DNA of 64,000 bases from Microseira sp041929235. GTDB lineage: Bacteria; Cyanobacteriota; Cyanobacteriia; Cyanobacteriales; Aerosakkonemataceae. The notes under the pieces were generated by a model. The model ran no database searches. It saw nothing but the letters and a program-made list of their open reading frames with translations, and was not told the origin of the DNA. The stretch is from contig NZ_JBHFNP010000349.1 in the NCBI RefSeq assembly GCF_041929235.1, positions 1 to 64,000 of the forward strand. The letters run 5' to 3'. The position numbers and the translations under genes are program-made. This document shows, one piece after another, positions 1 through 8,108 of this stretch (within the stretch, counting starts at the first letter, position 1; each line of letters begins with the position of its first letter).

Positions 1-167
1 TCTGAGTATAACTAAATTGAACAAGAGGCGGGGGCCGCCGCCCCCCCCCCCCACACCAAAAAAAAAATAATTTTTTTGGGGTGTTTGAGCCCCACCCCAA
101 ACTTTTTCCATCTGGTGGGGGGGGGGGCGTGGGTCCCCGCCTCTTGTTCAATTTAGTTATACTCAGA
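1..167. repeat. Foldback element with perfect 33-bp terminal inverted repeat
   Basis: Positions 1-33 and 135-167 are exact reverse complements. The interior is a second imperfect foldback made of C-runs, A-runs, T-runs and G-runs (about 42-130), so the whole unit could form one long hairpin. No reading frame is present. The left arm begins at base 1, so anything upstream is invisible. It may be a MITE-like element; the homopolymer interior could also reflect an assembly problem at a contig end. Confidence 0.7.
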
Positions 168-279
168 TCTTGCACCATTATCAACAAGCCTGGAAACCCT
201 TGTTTCTTGACGAAAAATCTAGGCTTTCAAGGTTAGCTATTTGCCAGAAACTAAGGTGTTAGCCGTGGTGCAAGATCTG
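164..279. repeat. Small inverted-repeat element (MITE-like, 116 bp)
   Basis: CAGATCTTGCACCA at 164-177 is exactly mirrored by its complement at 266-279. The element abuts the right arm of the preceding foldback and shares its last four bases. There is no coding capacity and no clear target-site duplication. Confidence 0.55.
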
Positions 280-315
280 AATATACTCACCTACTTACTT
301 GCAGGCATTCTTCAC

Positions 316-421
316 CAGGACTTACGCAAAGAAACAAAGGGCGAGCCGAAAAATCGTTGGTTTTGCAACCAGATATTGACTCTTCACCTTTGTTTCTGGC
401 AACGCCCTTGCGTAAGTCCTG
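316..421. mobile_element. 106-bp MITE, copy A, with TTCAC target duplication
   Basis: The ends CAGGACTTACGCA (316-328) and its complement (409-421) bound a 106-bp non-coding unit. TTCAC directly flanks it on both sides (311-315 and 422-426), which fits a 5-bp target duplication. A second, nearly identical copy of the same length lies in the opposite orientation at 11456-11561. The transposase that mobilises it is not visible in the window. Confidence 0.8.
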
Positions 422-816
422 TTCACCCAAATCGGCAATTAATGTAACAAGGGTAGAGTTAGTAACGGCAATGAAACGATTGCCGATATGTATAATTATT
501 TTCCCTATCGTTTAATTGCTTGCTGAAAACATTTTTCAAGTATAATCTTTTCTCGATGTTCAGCAATGCGCCTATTCAGCGAATGGCTTTTTTGTGGTTT
601 TTCTTACCCATAGCGTTAGCCAATACATATATAGCTTAGCCAAATCATATATCAGTTGATCGGGTTACTTTGTGGGGTTTCCACTCAGTTATCTAAGGGC
701 GTTCCCAGAAACCCAGTTTTTTCCGAGAAACCGGGAACTTGCGCGTAAGTCCTGTTTCCATTTCCCGAGCCATAATCTAGGCTATAGGCAGTTCGCACAG
801 AATCACCAAGGAAAAA
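422..816. other. Intergenic stretch with decayed repeat
   Basis: No credible gene was found. Around 699-760 lie degenerate repeat pieces, including GCGTAAGTCCTG at about 743-754, which resembles the end of the 106-bp MITE. The remainder is AT-rich spacer that may hold the promoter of the downstream glutaredoxin. Confidence 0.5.
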
Positions 817-1134
817 ATGCTAGACTTCTTCAACCCCATCCTGGGACGCCATCCAGAACGCATCAAAGCTAATGTAGAAATTTACACCTGGCAAACCTGC
901 CCCTACTGCATCCGCGCCAAAATGCTGCTTTGGTGGAAAGGCGTGAATTACACCGAATACAAAATCGACGGCGACGAAGCAGCGAGAAATAGAATGGCGG
1001 AACGCGCCAACGGACGCCGCACCGTACCGCAGATTTTTATTAATAATCAGCACTTAGGCGGCTGTGACGATATTTACAGCTTAGATCGACAAGGACAGCT
1101 AGACCCCCTGTTAACCCAACCTATTAATACCTAA
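817..1134 (+). CDS. grxC: Dithiol glutaredoxin (GrxC type)
   Basis: This 105-residue protein has the single thioredoxin-fold domain of glutaredoxin 3. The redox motif CPYC is at residues 28-31, the cis-proline segment TVPQIF at 69-74, and the glutathione-binding GGCDD at 81-85. Glutaredoxins of this type use glutathione to reduce protein disulfides and mixed disulfides in the cytosol. The N-terminal extension of about 18 residues before the first beta strand is a little longer than in the E. coli enzyme; a later start would need a non-ATG codon. The next gene, tadA, begins 4 bases after the stop codon, so the two are probably co-transcribed. Confidence 0.93.
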   Translation: MLDFFNPILGRHPERIKANVEIYTWQTCPYCIRAKMLLWWKGVNYTEYKIDGDEAARNRMAERANGRRTVPQIFINNQHLGGCDDIYSLDRQGQLDPLLTQPINT

Positions 1135-1138
1135 AATT

Positions 1139-1633
1139 GTGCATATCGAAAGTTCACCCCCAGGGATTAACGACCCTGCCTATCTCATGCATCGCAAATG
1201 GATGCAAAGATCGCTAGAACTAGCTGAAATCGCAGCAGAGGCGGGAGAAGTACCCGTGGGAGCCGTTATTATAGACGCTGGGGGAAACTTAATCGCCGAA
1301 GGCCAAAACCGAAAAGAACGCGACTTTGACCCCACAGCTCATGCAGAAATTATCGCCATCAGAGCAGCCAGTAAAATCCTGCAAAAGAGGCATCTCAACC
1401 AATGCACCCTCTACGTTACCTTAGAACCATGTCCGATGTGTGCCGGTGCGATCGCTCACGCCAGGTTGGGGAAGCTAGTCTATGGAGTGGACGATCCGAA
1501 AACAGGGGCTATCCGCACCGTAGTTAATATACCCGATAGCCCTTGCTCGAATCACCGCTTATCCGTCATCGGTGGCATATTAGAATCTGCCTGTCGTCAC
1601 CAGCTACAATCGTGGTTTGCCCAAAAAAGGTGA
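1139..1633 (+). CDS. tadA: tRNA-specific adenosine deaminase TadA
   Basis: This enzyme converts A34 to inosine in the wobble position of tRNA-Arg(ACG). It is a zinc-dependent deaminase. The HAE motif at residues 68-70 gives the zinc-binding histidine and the catalytic glutamate, and PCPMC at 97-101 gives the two cysteine ligands. At 164 residues it matches the family. The reading frame opens at a GTG (1139) right after grxC, but conserved sequence begins near Met17 (ATG at 1187), which is an equally plausible start. No other deaminase domain or fusion is visible. Confidence 0.93.
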   Translation: MHIESSPPGINDPAYLMHRKWMQRSLELAEIAAEAGEVPVGAVIIDAGGNLIAEGQNRKERDFDPTAHAEIIAIRAASKILQKRHLNQCTLYVTLEPCPMCAGAIAHARLGKLVYGVDDPKTGAIRTVVNIPDSPCSNHRLSVIGGILESACRHQLQSWFAQKR

Positions 1634-1825
1634 GTAGGAGAATGGGCGAGCAAAGGTATCATATCCCTCATGCCCAATTGCCAACATTTGTCGTAAAAAC
1701 CGTCCATAATTTTGCCTTGTAAAAGCTCATGACACCAACAGAAGTGTCCATCTGATAGAAGACAATTAACCAGATAAAATTTACCGTTATCTAGTAAGGA
1801 TGCTTTAGTAACCAGCGCCTTTGAT

Positions 1826-2593
1826 ATGACACAGCTTGATTCCTCCGAAAAAACCCTCTCTGATTCAAAATCAACAATGAAAGTGACGGCGGTCACCTCT
1901 CGCGTTTCCCCTTGTTTGAGTTCCTTAGCCTATCCCTTGGCGCGCTACGTTGTTTTACCCTTTTACTTCGGCAAGATCGAAGTAACGGGACGGGAAAATT
2001 TACCCAAACAAGGGTCAGTTATTCTAGCTCCTACCCATCGCGATCGCTGGGATTCATTTATGGTTCCAATCGCCGCAGGGCGGGATATTACGGGGCGAGA
2101 TTTGCGGTTTATGGTTACTTCAGACGAAATGAGAGGATTGCAAGGCTGGTTTATCCGTCGCTTAGGCGGCTTCCCAGTTGACATCAAGCATCCGGGAATT
2201 GGCAGCATCCGTCACGCCATCGAGTTACTGCAAGCAAGGGAAACCCTGGTAATTTTCCCAGAGGGCGGATACCTTTCCGAAAATCGCAAGTACCCAGTCA
2301 ATAAATTACAACCCGGTTTAGCTCGCATAGCGCTGCAAGCCGAATCGAGCCAACCAGGCTTAGGGGTTAAAATTGTGCCGATTAACATTGATTACAGTAC
2401 TTCCTTTGCCACCAAAGGCTGTAATGTCAAAATCCGCATTGGTTCTCCCCTCCAGGTGGCTGATTACTGCATCAAAACCGCATCCGTCAAGCACAGCGCC
2501 CCACGACTAACGGCTGATTTGGAAGAGGCCCTCAGAGCTTTGCAAGTCGGTTATGATAGCCCAAACCCAAAGGTGCTTGCTGGTTCGGTTTAG
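1826..2593 (+). CDS. 1-acyl-glycerol-3-phosphate acyltransferase family protein (PlsC-like)
   Basis: This 255-residue protein has the acyltransferase signature H-x4-D at residues 71-76 (HRDRWD) and the substrate-binding block FPEGGY at 144-149. Family members acylate lysophosphatidic acid, or related acceptors, at the inner membrane during phospholipid synthesis. A moderately hydrophobic segment at about 28-48 may associate with the membrane. The first 25 residues are polar and poorly conserved in character, so translation might start at Met18. Cyanobacteria carry several PlsC paralogues and the exact acceptor cannot be read from sequence. Confidence 0.85.
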   Translation: MTQLDSSEKTLSDSKSTMKVTAVTSRVSPCLSSLAYPLARYVVLPFYFGKIEVTGRENLPKQGSVILAPTHRDRWDSFMVPIAAGRDITGRDLRFMVTSDEMRGLQGWFIRRLGGFPVDIKHPGIGSIRHAIELLQARETLVIFPEGGYLSENRKYPVNKLQPGLARIALQAESSQPGLGVKIVPINIDYSTSFATKGCNVKIRIGSPLQVADYCIKTASVKHSAPRLTADLEEALRALQVGYDSPNPKVLAGSV

Positions 2594-2720
2594 CTTAATC
2601 GGCAGCTGCCTCTCGCTCACCCAAAGGATTGCCAGCAAATATCAACCCACTTTTGCCTAGTAATGGTAATATACTCCGAAGTCTATCCGTCGTATTTGTG
2701 CCTTGGCACAAAACAACTCC

Positions 2721-3341
2721 ATGATCCCTTCTGCAACTGCTCGTTTCCTCAACTTCACTGGCTTGGTGGTTATACCGCTAATAGCAGTTTTGCACCTGCT
2801 AGTGCCAGTGCATGTTCAGGCACAGGAATCGGCTCTGCCGACAGGTTCTAATCGAGTACAGCCAGCTAACGAAACAGACCCGAACCAACTGCGTCCCTTA
2901 AATCAAGATAGCAGTCTGCTCAGCCTGCAAGGAGGGCAGCGTCTGATGGCTGAAGCTAGCAATGCAGTCTCGGCACAGGATTATGCTTTGGCAATTAAGA
3001 AACTTCAGGATGCTCGCCAAGTTTTCAATCAACTGTCCAACTTTTATCAAGAGCTAGCCGCCAGTTTTTCAGGAATTGATAACCGCGTAGCCGATAGCCA
3101 ACGGCGCAAGGCAATCGAAACCGCTCAAATGCGGGATGAGGCAACCTATCAATTGGCACTCGTACACAGGGCGCAAAATCAGCCGGAACTGGCAGTGCCG
3201 TTGCTAGTTCAAATTGTCCGCAGTCAAAACCCAACGCGGGAATTGGGTAAAAAAGCTTACCAGCAATTATTGGAACTCGGTTTTGTCGATGCACCTTTTC
3301 CCAGAGCGGGTAATGCCCCCTCGTCTTCATCTGCCCAGTAG
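2721..3341 (+). CDS. Secreted or membrane-anchored conserved protein, TPR-like
   Basis: I do not recognise a named family. The first 35 residues form a signal peptide or anchor (hydrophobic core LVVIPLIAVLHLLV, then VQAQ), followed by a low-complexity linker. The region at about 75-190 is helical, with repeated Ala/Leu spacing resembling tetratricopeptide units and ending in a segment that describes paired helices. Such proteins usually scaffold complexes in the periplasm or thylakoid lumen. I chose the ATG at 2721; a TTG at 2703 would add six residues. A low-complexity Ser-rich tail ends the protein. Confidence 0.7.
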   Translation: MIPSATARFLNFTGLVVIPLIAVLHLLVPVHVQAQESALPTGSNRVQPANETDPNQLRPLNQDSSLLSLQGGQRLMAEASNAVSAQDYALAIKKLQDARQVFNQLSNFYQELAASFSGIDNRVADSQRRKAIETAQMRDEATYQLALVHRAQNQPELAVPLLVQIVRSQNPTRELGKKAYQQLLELGFVDAPFPRAGNAPSSSSAQ

Positions 3342-3789
3342 AACCACGTGACGCTCCTACACCTCCCTAACGGGTAGGTGTACGCTTCTCAAACATTCCG
3401 TTCGCGCCGCGAGGCGCTTCGCGCCTTAGAATGTGTAGAATTTCCTTCGAGGTAGCATCGATAGTAGAACTAGCTATTACTGCGCTACCTTTGGGGCGTT
3501 TTATAGTAGGGAAAGCGCTCAAACCTACTTTCTTAATATTGATAGCGGCGTTAATATCTCTATCAACTAAGAGTTTTTCAATATCATCCCAATACTCTCG
3601 AATACTGCAATCGGTAAAAACAAATTCGTCACGGTAAGCGAGAAGTTGGGATGTATAAGCAGAATTCTTTGCGCTCGCACTCGTGACAGCTTTTGCAGCT
3701 ATGTGACCTTTGGATTTCAAAGAATTGAACGGCAGTTGCTTTACTTGGGGAGACCCCAAGACCGCACTGCCTCCCAAATGCGGCATCAT
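3340..3789 (-). pseudogene. TnpB (IS200/IS605 OrfB) C-terminal fragment with element end
   Basis: The minus-strand frame at 3367-3789 carries the RuvC-III signature DRDINAAINI followed by the typical C-terminal tail of one TnpB subgroup. The N-terminal domain and the first two RuvC motifs are absent. The zinc-finger cysteines also appear lost: the segment after YTSQL lacks a Cys-x2-Cys pair. At 3346-3377 lies a short hairpin (CTACACCTCCCT, then a GGGTAGGTG arm), and nearly the same sequence recurs at 50646-50675, so this is probably the element's right end. The fragment is too short to be active. Confidence 0.75.
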
Positions 3790-3870
3790 TCCAAGACGCT
3801 GTTAGCTATCGTATTTTTAGCTCGAAGAGGAAAGCGGACAAGGGCAATTAAAATTGCCTCGAATTTATGG

Positions 3871-3876
3871 TATAAT
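3871..3876 (+). promoter_or_regulatory. Candidate -10 box (TATAAT)
   Basis: A perfect TATAAT preceded by TGG (extended -10 character) lies 7-12 bases before the start of the structured RNA described next. A TTAAAA at 3848-3853 is a weak -35 candidate with 17-bp spacing. Confidence 0.45.
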
Positions 3877-3881
3877 GCAAG

Positions 3882-4060
3882 CCAAACTGTCTCGTTTAGT
3901 TTAGAGACCTACCTGCGGGCTGCGGGAAAGTTACGCCTAGGCAGATATCAATCCCTTGGGGGTTGAGGCCAGGAACCCGAAATTTAAGGCAATGCCTGAA
4001 ACCGGGATATCTAGAGTATATAGTCGGAAAACTCGGAAAAATCTGGGTCTCTTTAGAGCG
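3882..4060 (+). ncRNA. Candidate structured RNA, 6S-like
   Basis: There is no gene here, but the + strand folds into a long rod. AGAGACC (3903-3909) pairs exactly with GGTCTCT (4046-4052) to close about 135 bases. Inside, AGATATC (3943-3949) pairs with GATATCT (4006-4012), enclosing smaller hairpins such as AGGCA/TGCCT. Between the two stems both sides are largely unpaired, giving a central bubble. Closing stem, bubble, terminal arm, length near 180 nt and a perfect -10 box are the architecture of 6S RNA, which sequesters RNA polymerase. I could not match it to a remembered cyanobacterial 6S sequence; it could be another RNA or a bolA leader. Confidence 0.4.
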
Positions 4061-4122
4061 CAGAGTGTCAATAAACTGAAAACAAAGCGTTTAACTGTCG
4101 GTTTTTACACGAAAGGAATCGA

Positions 4123-4359
4123 ATGATTACTCCGGATCAGGTTGCAGCAATGATCAAGGCCCAAATGCCGGACGCCCAGGTTCAGGTTCAAGACCTAACC
4201 GGAACCAACGACCACTATCAAGTAACGGTGGTTTCTTCGTTGTTTGAAGGTAAGAATCGCGTTCAACAGCATCAGATGGTTTATGGCGCACTGGGAGAAG
4301 CTATGGCTACAGAAGCGATTCATGCTCTGGCGCTCAATACCTCCACTCCCCAAGGCTAG
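4123..4359 (+). CDS. BolA/IbaG family iron-sulfur protein
   Basis: This 78-residue protein is a single BolA domain with the class II KH-like fold. The conserved block VVSSLFEGKNRVQQHQMVY holds the histidine of the FxGK-x-(Q/H) region used, together with a glutaredoxin cysteine, to bind a [2Fe-2S] cluster. BolA proteins partner with monothiol glutaredoxins in iron-sulfur trafficking, and exactly such a gene follows at 4478, so the pair is very probably functional. The start ATG at 4123 is preceded by a good ribosome site (GAAAGGA, about 4111-4117). Confidence 0.9.
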   Translation: MITPDQVAAMIKAQMPDAQVQVQDLTGTNDHYQVTVVSSLFEGKNRVQQHQMVYGALGEAMATEAIHALALNTSTPQG

Positions 4360-4477
4360 GGATTAATTAAGCAAACATAATGGTTGGGTCAACGACCCGT
4401 TGGTTAGCGGTAATATGGTTGAACCAAACCCGCTTGAACCTAGTACAAGAAAACAACGAGATCGCAAGGGTAAAATC

Positions 4478-4801
4478 ATGACACCAGAACTGAAACAAAA
4501 AATCGACACCTTAGTCAAGGAGAATAAGATTTTAGTCTTCATGAAGGGCAACAAGTTGATGCCCCAGTGCGGTTTCTCCAACAATGTGGTACAGATTCTG
4601 AATACTTTGGGAGTCCCCTACGAAACCGTAGATGTTCTGGAAGACTACGAAATCCGTCAGGGAATCAAAGAATATTCCAACTGGCCTACGATTCCTCAAG
4701 TTTACATTAACGGTGAGTTTATTGGCGGCTCGGATATCATGATCGAGCTGTATCAACAAGGCGAGCTACAGCAAAAGGTGGAAGTCGCTCTCGCTTCGTA
4801 A
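4478..4801 (+). CDS. grxD: Monothiol glutaredoxin (Grx4 / GrxD family)
   Basis: This 107-residue CGFS-type glutaredoxin has PQCGFS near residues 28-33, TIPQVY (cis-proline) near 70-75 and the glutathione-binding GGSDI near 83-87. CGFS glutaredoxins bind a glutathione-ligated [2Fe-2S] cluster as homodimers or with BolA, and donate or sense iron-sulfur clusters. The upstream frame remains open to 4400, but the ATG at 4478 follows an AAGGG ribosome site and matches the family N-terminus. It lies 118 bases after the bolA-type gene on the same strand and is likely in its operon. Confidence 0.93.
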   Translation: MTPELKQKIDTLVKENKILVFMKGNKLMPQCGFSNNVVQILNTLGVPYETVDVLEDYEIRQGIKEYSNWPTIPQVYINGEFIGGSDIMIELYQQGELQQKVEVALAS

Positions 4802-4845
4802 AGCCTCGATTTTATTGACTCGGCTTCTAGGATTTTGACTTACAC

Positions 4846-4916
4846 AAAAACCGGATTTCTATAACATAAATGCGTTGGTATTCCCTGGTGTTTTATGTTA
4901 AGAAATTCCGGTTTTT
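4846..4916. terminator. Large hairpin between convergent genes
   Basis: AAAAACCGG near 4846-4854 and its extensions are mirrored by CCGGTTTTT ending at 4916, with a second paired block ACATAAA/TTTATGT inside. It lies between the + strand glutaredoxin and the - strand aminotransferase, so it may act as a bidirectional terminator, or it may be another small foldback element. Confidence 0.5.
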
Positions 4917-4979
4917 ATACTGAGGCGCATTCATTCATACTCCTTCGTTAAATCTGCAATCTGCAATCGGCAATTTCTT

Positions 4980-6167
4980 CTATAAGGTATCAAGAGCTTG
5001 ACTAAGCTTATCTAAATAGTCTATCAATACATCATCTTCTCGACCACAGCAGACACGAATCCAACAACCTTCACGAACACCGAATAAACATCCAGGAACC
5101 ACATTCACCCCACGGGATACCAATTCCTTAAAAAGCAGCCAACTACTACGGGGATAACCGCTCTTCAAAAATATATAAAAACATGCCTCTGGTTTGATAA
5201 AGTCGATAATTGAACGACACTTTGTCAATCTGTGTAAAGCAAGTTCAACTTTATGACGAGACACCTTTGAAAATAAGGGCATTAATTGAGAATTATTCAA
5301 ATATTTGATAATCGCTTTATTCGCGACGCAAGGTGCATTGCCATCGGCAAAGGAGAAAGCATTGGAAAATATTTCGATCAGCTGAGGATTAGCAACCACA
5401 TATCCCAGGCGAAAACCCGCAAGTAGATAGGTTTTTGATAAGCTTAAGATGCGGATTACAGATGGACTATCTAAATAAGTTCTATCATCAGCAATTGAGG
5501 CTAGAGGGATATCGCAAGCTTGGTCGATAATCAAGTATGCCCCTTCGTTCTCGCAGGTTGTTACTATCTTAGATAAAACATCATTTGGTAGATAAAGTCC
5601 GGTTGGATTATTAGGATTGGTGAGATAAATAATGGTGGATGGCTGTATATATGGTTTAATTTCATCAAAGGTGATTTGGAAGGTATTAGTATCTTTTGGA
5701 ATAACAGTCGCGATCGCTCCTCCTCGTCTTTCTAAAACATTGCGTGCTTGACCTGAACAGAGAGGATAGGTTGGGACAATTTCAACAAGAAGAGTTCCAT
5801 CTTTTACCAAACAATCCAAAACTAGGGAAAAACCACGAATTGCCCCCGATACAAGCATAATATTCTCGGCTGTATAAGCAATCCCTGTACGCTCTGCTTC
5901 AAACTTTGAGAATGCTTCCCGAACAGATTTATCTCCTGCCTGATGTTGATATTCTGCTTGCCATATCTGCCTTCCTGCGTCAAATTCCTCTTGAGCTTCC
6001 AACTCTGGTTGAAACAATTCAATCGGTGGCATACCCATGCCAAGATTGATGCAATTTGGACATTTCTCTACTTCTTCCCAATACTTTAAGAATAAACTGC
6101 GGATATCTGCATTATTGGCATATAACGCATCCGCAGTAACATCTAAAGGTGAAGACTGGCTTACCAT
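4980..6167 (-). CDS. PLP-dependent class I/II aminotransferase
   Basis: This 395-residue fold-type I PLP enzyme has NPNNPTG at residues 184-190, the PLP-pyridine Asp near 215, the Schiff-base lysine K245 in SLSKT, and the phosphate-binding Arg of GFRLGY at 252-257. Family members transfer amino groups from amino acids, or decarboxylate or beta-eliminate; the substrate here cannot be read. It is the second gene of a two-gene unit: the membrane protein at 6187-7320 ends 19 bases upstream of its start. That pairing is unusual for a housekeeping aminotransferase. Codon use is more AT-rich than in the flanking genes, which hints at acquisition. Confidence 0.88.
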   Translation of the reverse strand: MVSQSSPLDVTADALYANNADIRSLFLKYWEEVEKCPNCINLGMGMPPIELFQPELEAQEEFDAGRQIWQAEYQHQAGDKSVREAFSKFEAERTGIAYTAENIMLVSGAIRGFSLVLDCLVKDGTLLVEIVPTYPLCSGQARNVLERRGGAIATVIPKDTNTFQITFDEIKPYIQPSTIIYLTNPNNPTGLYLPNDVLSKIVTTCENEGAYLIIDQACDIPLASIADDRTYLDSPSVIRILSLSKTYLLAGFRLGYVVANPQLIEIFSNAFSFADGNAPCVANKAIIKYLNNSQLMPLFSKVSRHKVELALHRLTKCRSIIDFIKPEACFYIFLKSGYPRSSWLLFKELVSRGVNVVPGCLFGVREGCWIRVCCGREDDVLIDYLDKLSQALDTL

Positions 6168-6186
6168 AATTAATGCTTAAATTCAA

Positions 6187-7320
6187 TCAAGGACTCTGGT
6201 TATCGATCGCTTCGATCGTAAAGATTATAGGATCCGAGTTAATCTTTGCGTGCCTCTCTTGAGCATCCCACTCATATTTTTTTTCAATCAGTGCGATCGC
6301 CAGATTTTTATCGGCGGGTGAATTCAGTCTTCTACAGGTAGCCAACGAACTTTTTCCTTCAGCGATAACTTTGATTGGATCTGCTTGAGGTAAACAAGAT
6401 TGATATAAATAATTGAGCAGGTTCTCGCCGAAAGTGCAAGATGCATAGAAAGATTTAGGAGTTTTATCACCGCTCCGCACGTAATAAAGATCGTTTTTTT
6501 GACCGTTCGGAAGTATTACTGTAAGTTTCATGTGTGAGGTGAGGGAAATAGTTTCCTGGTGAATCCATAATTCGTCAAACTTAGAGGCGGCAAATCTACC
6601 AAACGTCGTGACAATAGATATCTTTAGATTGGGCGCTTCGTCGGAACGTTTCCCCACTGGGAAAAAACTCACATATGCATCGCGATCCCACATATGCATT
6701 GCAATTGCAGGAGAAGCATTATATAGCTTAATTTGTAGCTTACCTCGGTGGCTAACCCTTGCTTTTATGTCCAAAATTTGTTTCTGTAACTTATAAAAAC
6801 GAGCTAGTGTCAGCCCGAGCATGTCTAACACATTAATACCAATCGATTTGAGTTCTTCATCCCGTTGTTTGGCTCCTTCTGAGTCAGGATGAATTAGAAG
6901 GATTTGGATTTCTGCACCATTATCCAAAGCTGTTATAACTGCCTTAGAAAACTTATCGTAAAGATATTTGTTGTTGGCTAAATCGGTGAAAGTTTCCAGA
7001 ATCCGAATCTGCTTAGCAGAATTTATATCATCAACAAAATCTTCCAGTGGTAGTGCTGGAAGTTCCGATATACCATAAAGCTGCTTAATGCTACTATCTA
7101 GCAGCCAATAAACAGCGATAGAACCGATAAATTCTGGAATTAAGCCAAGTGCTATATCAGAGATAGTTTTTTGAGATGTAAGCTGGCTAATGAAACAGAG
7201 AATTACAAAGGAAACAAGCCCAAACAGTAACAAGATAATAATTTTTGACAGTTTATCCAGTTGTTCTGGATTTAAGGATAATTTTTTGCCAATTATTTTG
7301 GTAAGTTTCTTGAGTTGCAT
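6187..7320 (-). CDS. Two-TM membrane protein with phospholipase-D-like cytoplasmic domain
   Basis: I do not recognise a named family for this 377-residue protein. Two hydrophobic helices (about residues 27-44 and 57-75) anchor it. A soluble domain follows, starting with IRILETFTDL (106-114), a variable helix, then EIQILLIHPDSEGA (137-150), a pattern seen in the N-terminal half of PLD-like/DUF5919-type domains. AMHMWDRDAYVSFFP (207-221) holds a histidine and acidic residues, but no classical HxKxxxxD is present. A further alpha/beta segment of about 110 residues ends the protein. It lies upstream of and close to the aminotransferase and is probably co-transcribed. It may be a membrane sensor or effector; this is inference. 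Confidence 0.6.
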   Translation of the reverse strand: MQLKKLTKIIGKKLSLNPEQLDKLSKIIILLLFGLVSFVILCFISQLTSQKTISDIALGLIPEFIGSIAVYWLLDSSIKQLYGISELPALPLEDFVDDINSAKQIRILETFTDLANNKYLYDKFSKAVITALDNGAEIQILLIHPDSEGAKQRDEELKSIGINVLDMLGLTLARFYKLQKQILDIKARVSHRGKLQIKLYNASPAIAMHMWDRDAYVSFFPVGKRSDEAPNLKISIVTTFGRFAASKFDELWIHQETISLTSHMKLTVILPNGQKNDLYYVRSGDKTPKSFYASCTFGENLLNYLYQSCLPQADPIKVIAEGKSSLATCRRLNSPADKNLAIALIEKKYEWDAQERHAKINSDPIIFTIEAIDNQSP

Positions 7321-7589
7321 AGTTTGGTTTGCTCAAATTTGTCATGTCGATTGCTGCTGATTTTTGGAGAGATGCAAAAAAATCAAAGTGCGCCACGGCA
7401 AAGGAGTCTCTTTAAAAGCTAATGGACTCATATTTATCTACAAGGCCACTCATTTTAATTCCGTAAGCAAAAAGCCCGAAAGCGATATGCCGACCGCAGG
7501 CTACACCAACGGACAACTCGTACTTGCTTTAAGATATATGCGACATCGAGACATTTATGCACCGATACCGAGTTGCTCACAAACAGCGT

Positions 7590-7690
7590 CAGCCCTTGTG
7601 GAACGCCAGTGTTGCCCAAAAAGCCTTATAGCCTTGGGTTGCCCTACGGGAAGGCTTACGCCTAGGTGACTCAACAGTCCCCAAGTCCTC
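7590..7690. repeat. Degenerate cyanobacterial intergenic repeat
   Basis: The segment with GCCCTACGGGAAGGCTTACGCCTAGG-like sequence is a type of dispersed palindromic intergenic repeat frequent in filamentous cyanobacteria. The open frame over it (7364-7669) has no protein-like character. Confidence 0.35.
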
Positions 7691-7760
7691 CGATCAAATA
7701 AGGGTGGCAGTCGCCACCCTGGTTTGAGCTAGCTCGAAGTGAAAACGCAACCCGTAAGAG

Positions 7761-8018
7761 CTAGTAATAGTCAGATCTCTTGGGTTCAGGCTGGAGCTGA
7801 GGCATTTCAAAGTTGGACGGATCGTAGATGTAGCGAGTTGACTCTTCTTCTAAACGGTTAATTAGATAAGGTTCAATCGCATTAGTGTGGCGCAGCGCGG
7901 CGAGATATCCGTCTAAATACAACCTTAAATCGCTGAATCTGTAGCCTCGATTCCACATTTCGACTAGGGCGTCGGTCAGTTTTTGATAGTGGCGAATCGT
8001 TTGTGTATCTTGGAGCAT
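7761..8018 (-). CDS. Small conserved cyanobacterial protein (DUF6761-like)
   Basis: This 85-residue soluble, helical protein has a long conserved-looking core (YQKLTDALVEMWNRGYR, then LRLYLDGYLAALRHTN) and ends in an acidic/tyrosine tail. It resembles, from memory, a small family found only in cyanobacteria (DUF6761), of unknown function. There is no signal peptide or membrane segment. The ATG at 8018 is the natural start. It stands alone between spacers, with a small hypothetical gene on the same strand 90 bases upstream. Confidence 0.8.
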   Translation of the reverse strand: MLQDTQTIRHYQKLTDALVEMWNRGYRFSDLRLYLDGYLAALRHTNAIEPYLINRLEEESTRYIYDPSNFEMPQLQPEPKRSDYY

Positions 8019-8108
8019 GGTTGGGTGTCTGAACTCGGTAAAGGCGGAAATTACGGGCAGTGTTTACCGCAGGTAATTATTGGCGTTAAGCATAGCATCT
8101 TCACTCGA

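Noticed and set aside
820..1053. Minus-strand frame opposite the glutaredoxin gene
   Set aside because: Shadow of a clear glutaredoxin with CPYC and TVPQ motifs.
7364..7669. 101-residue + strand frame
   Set aside because: No protein-like pattern; its end runs through a degenerate intergenic repeat.
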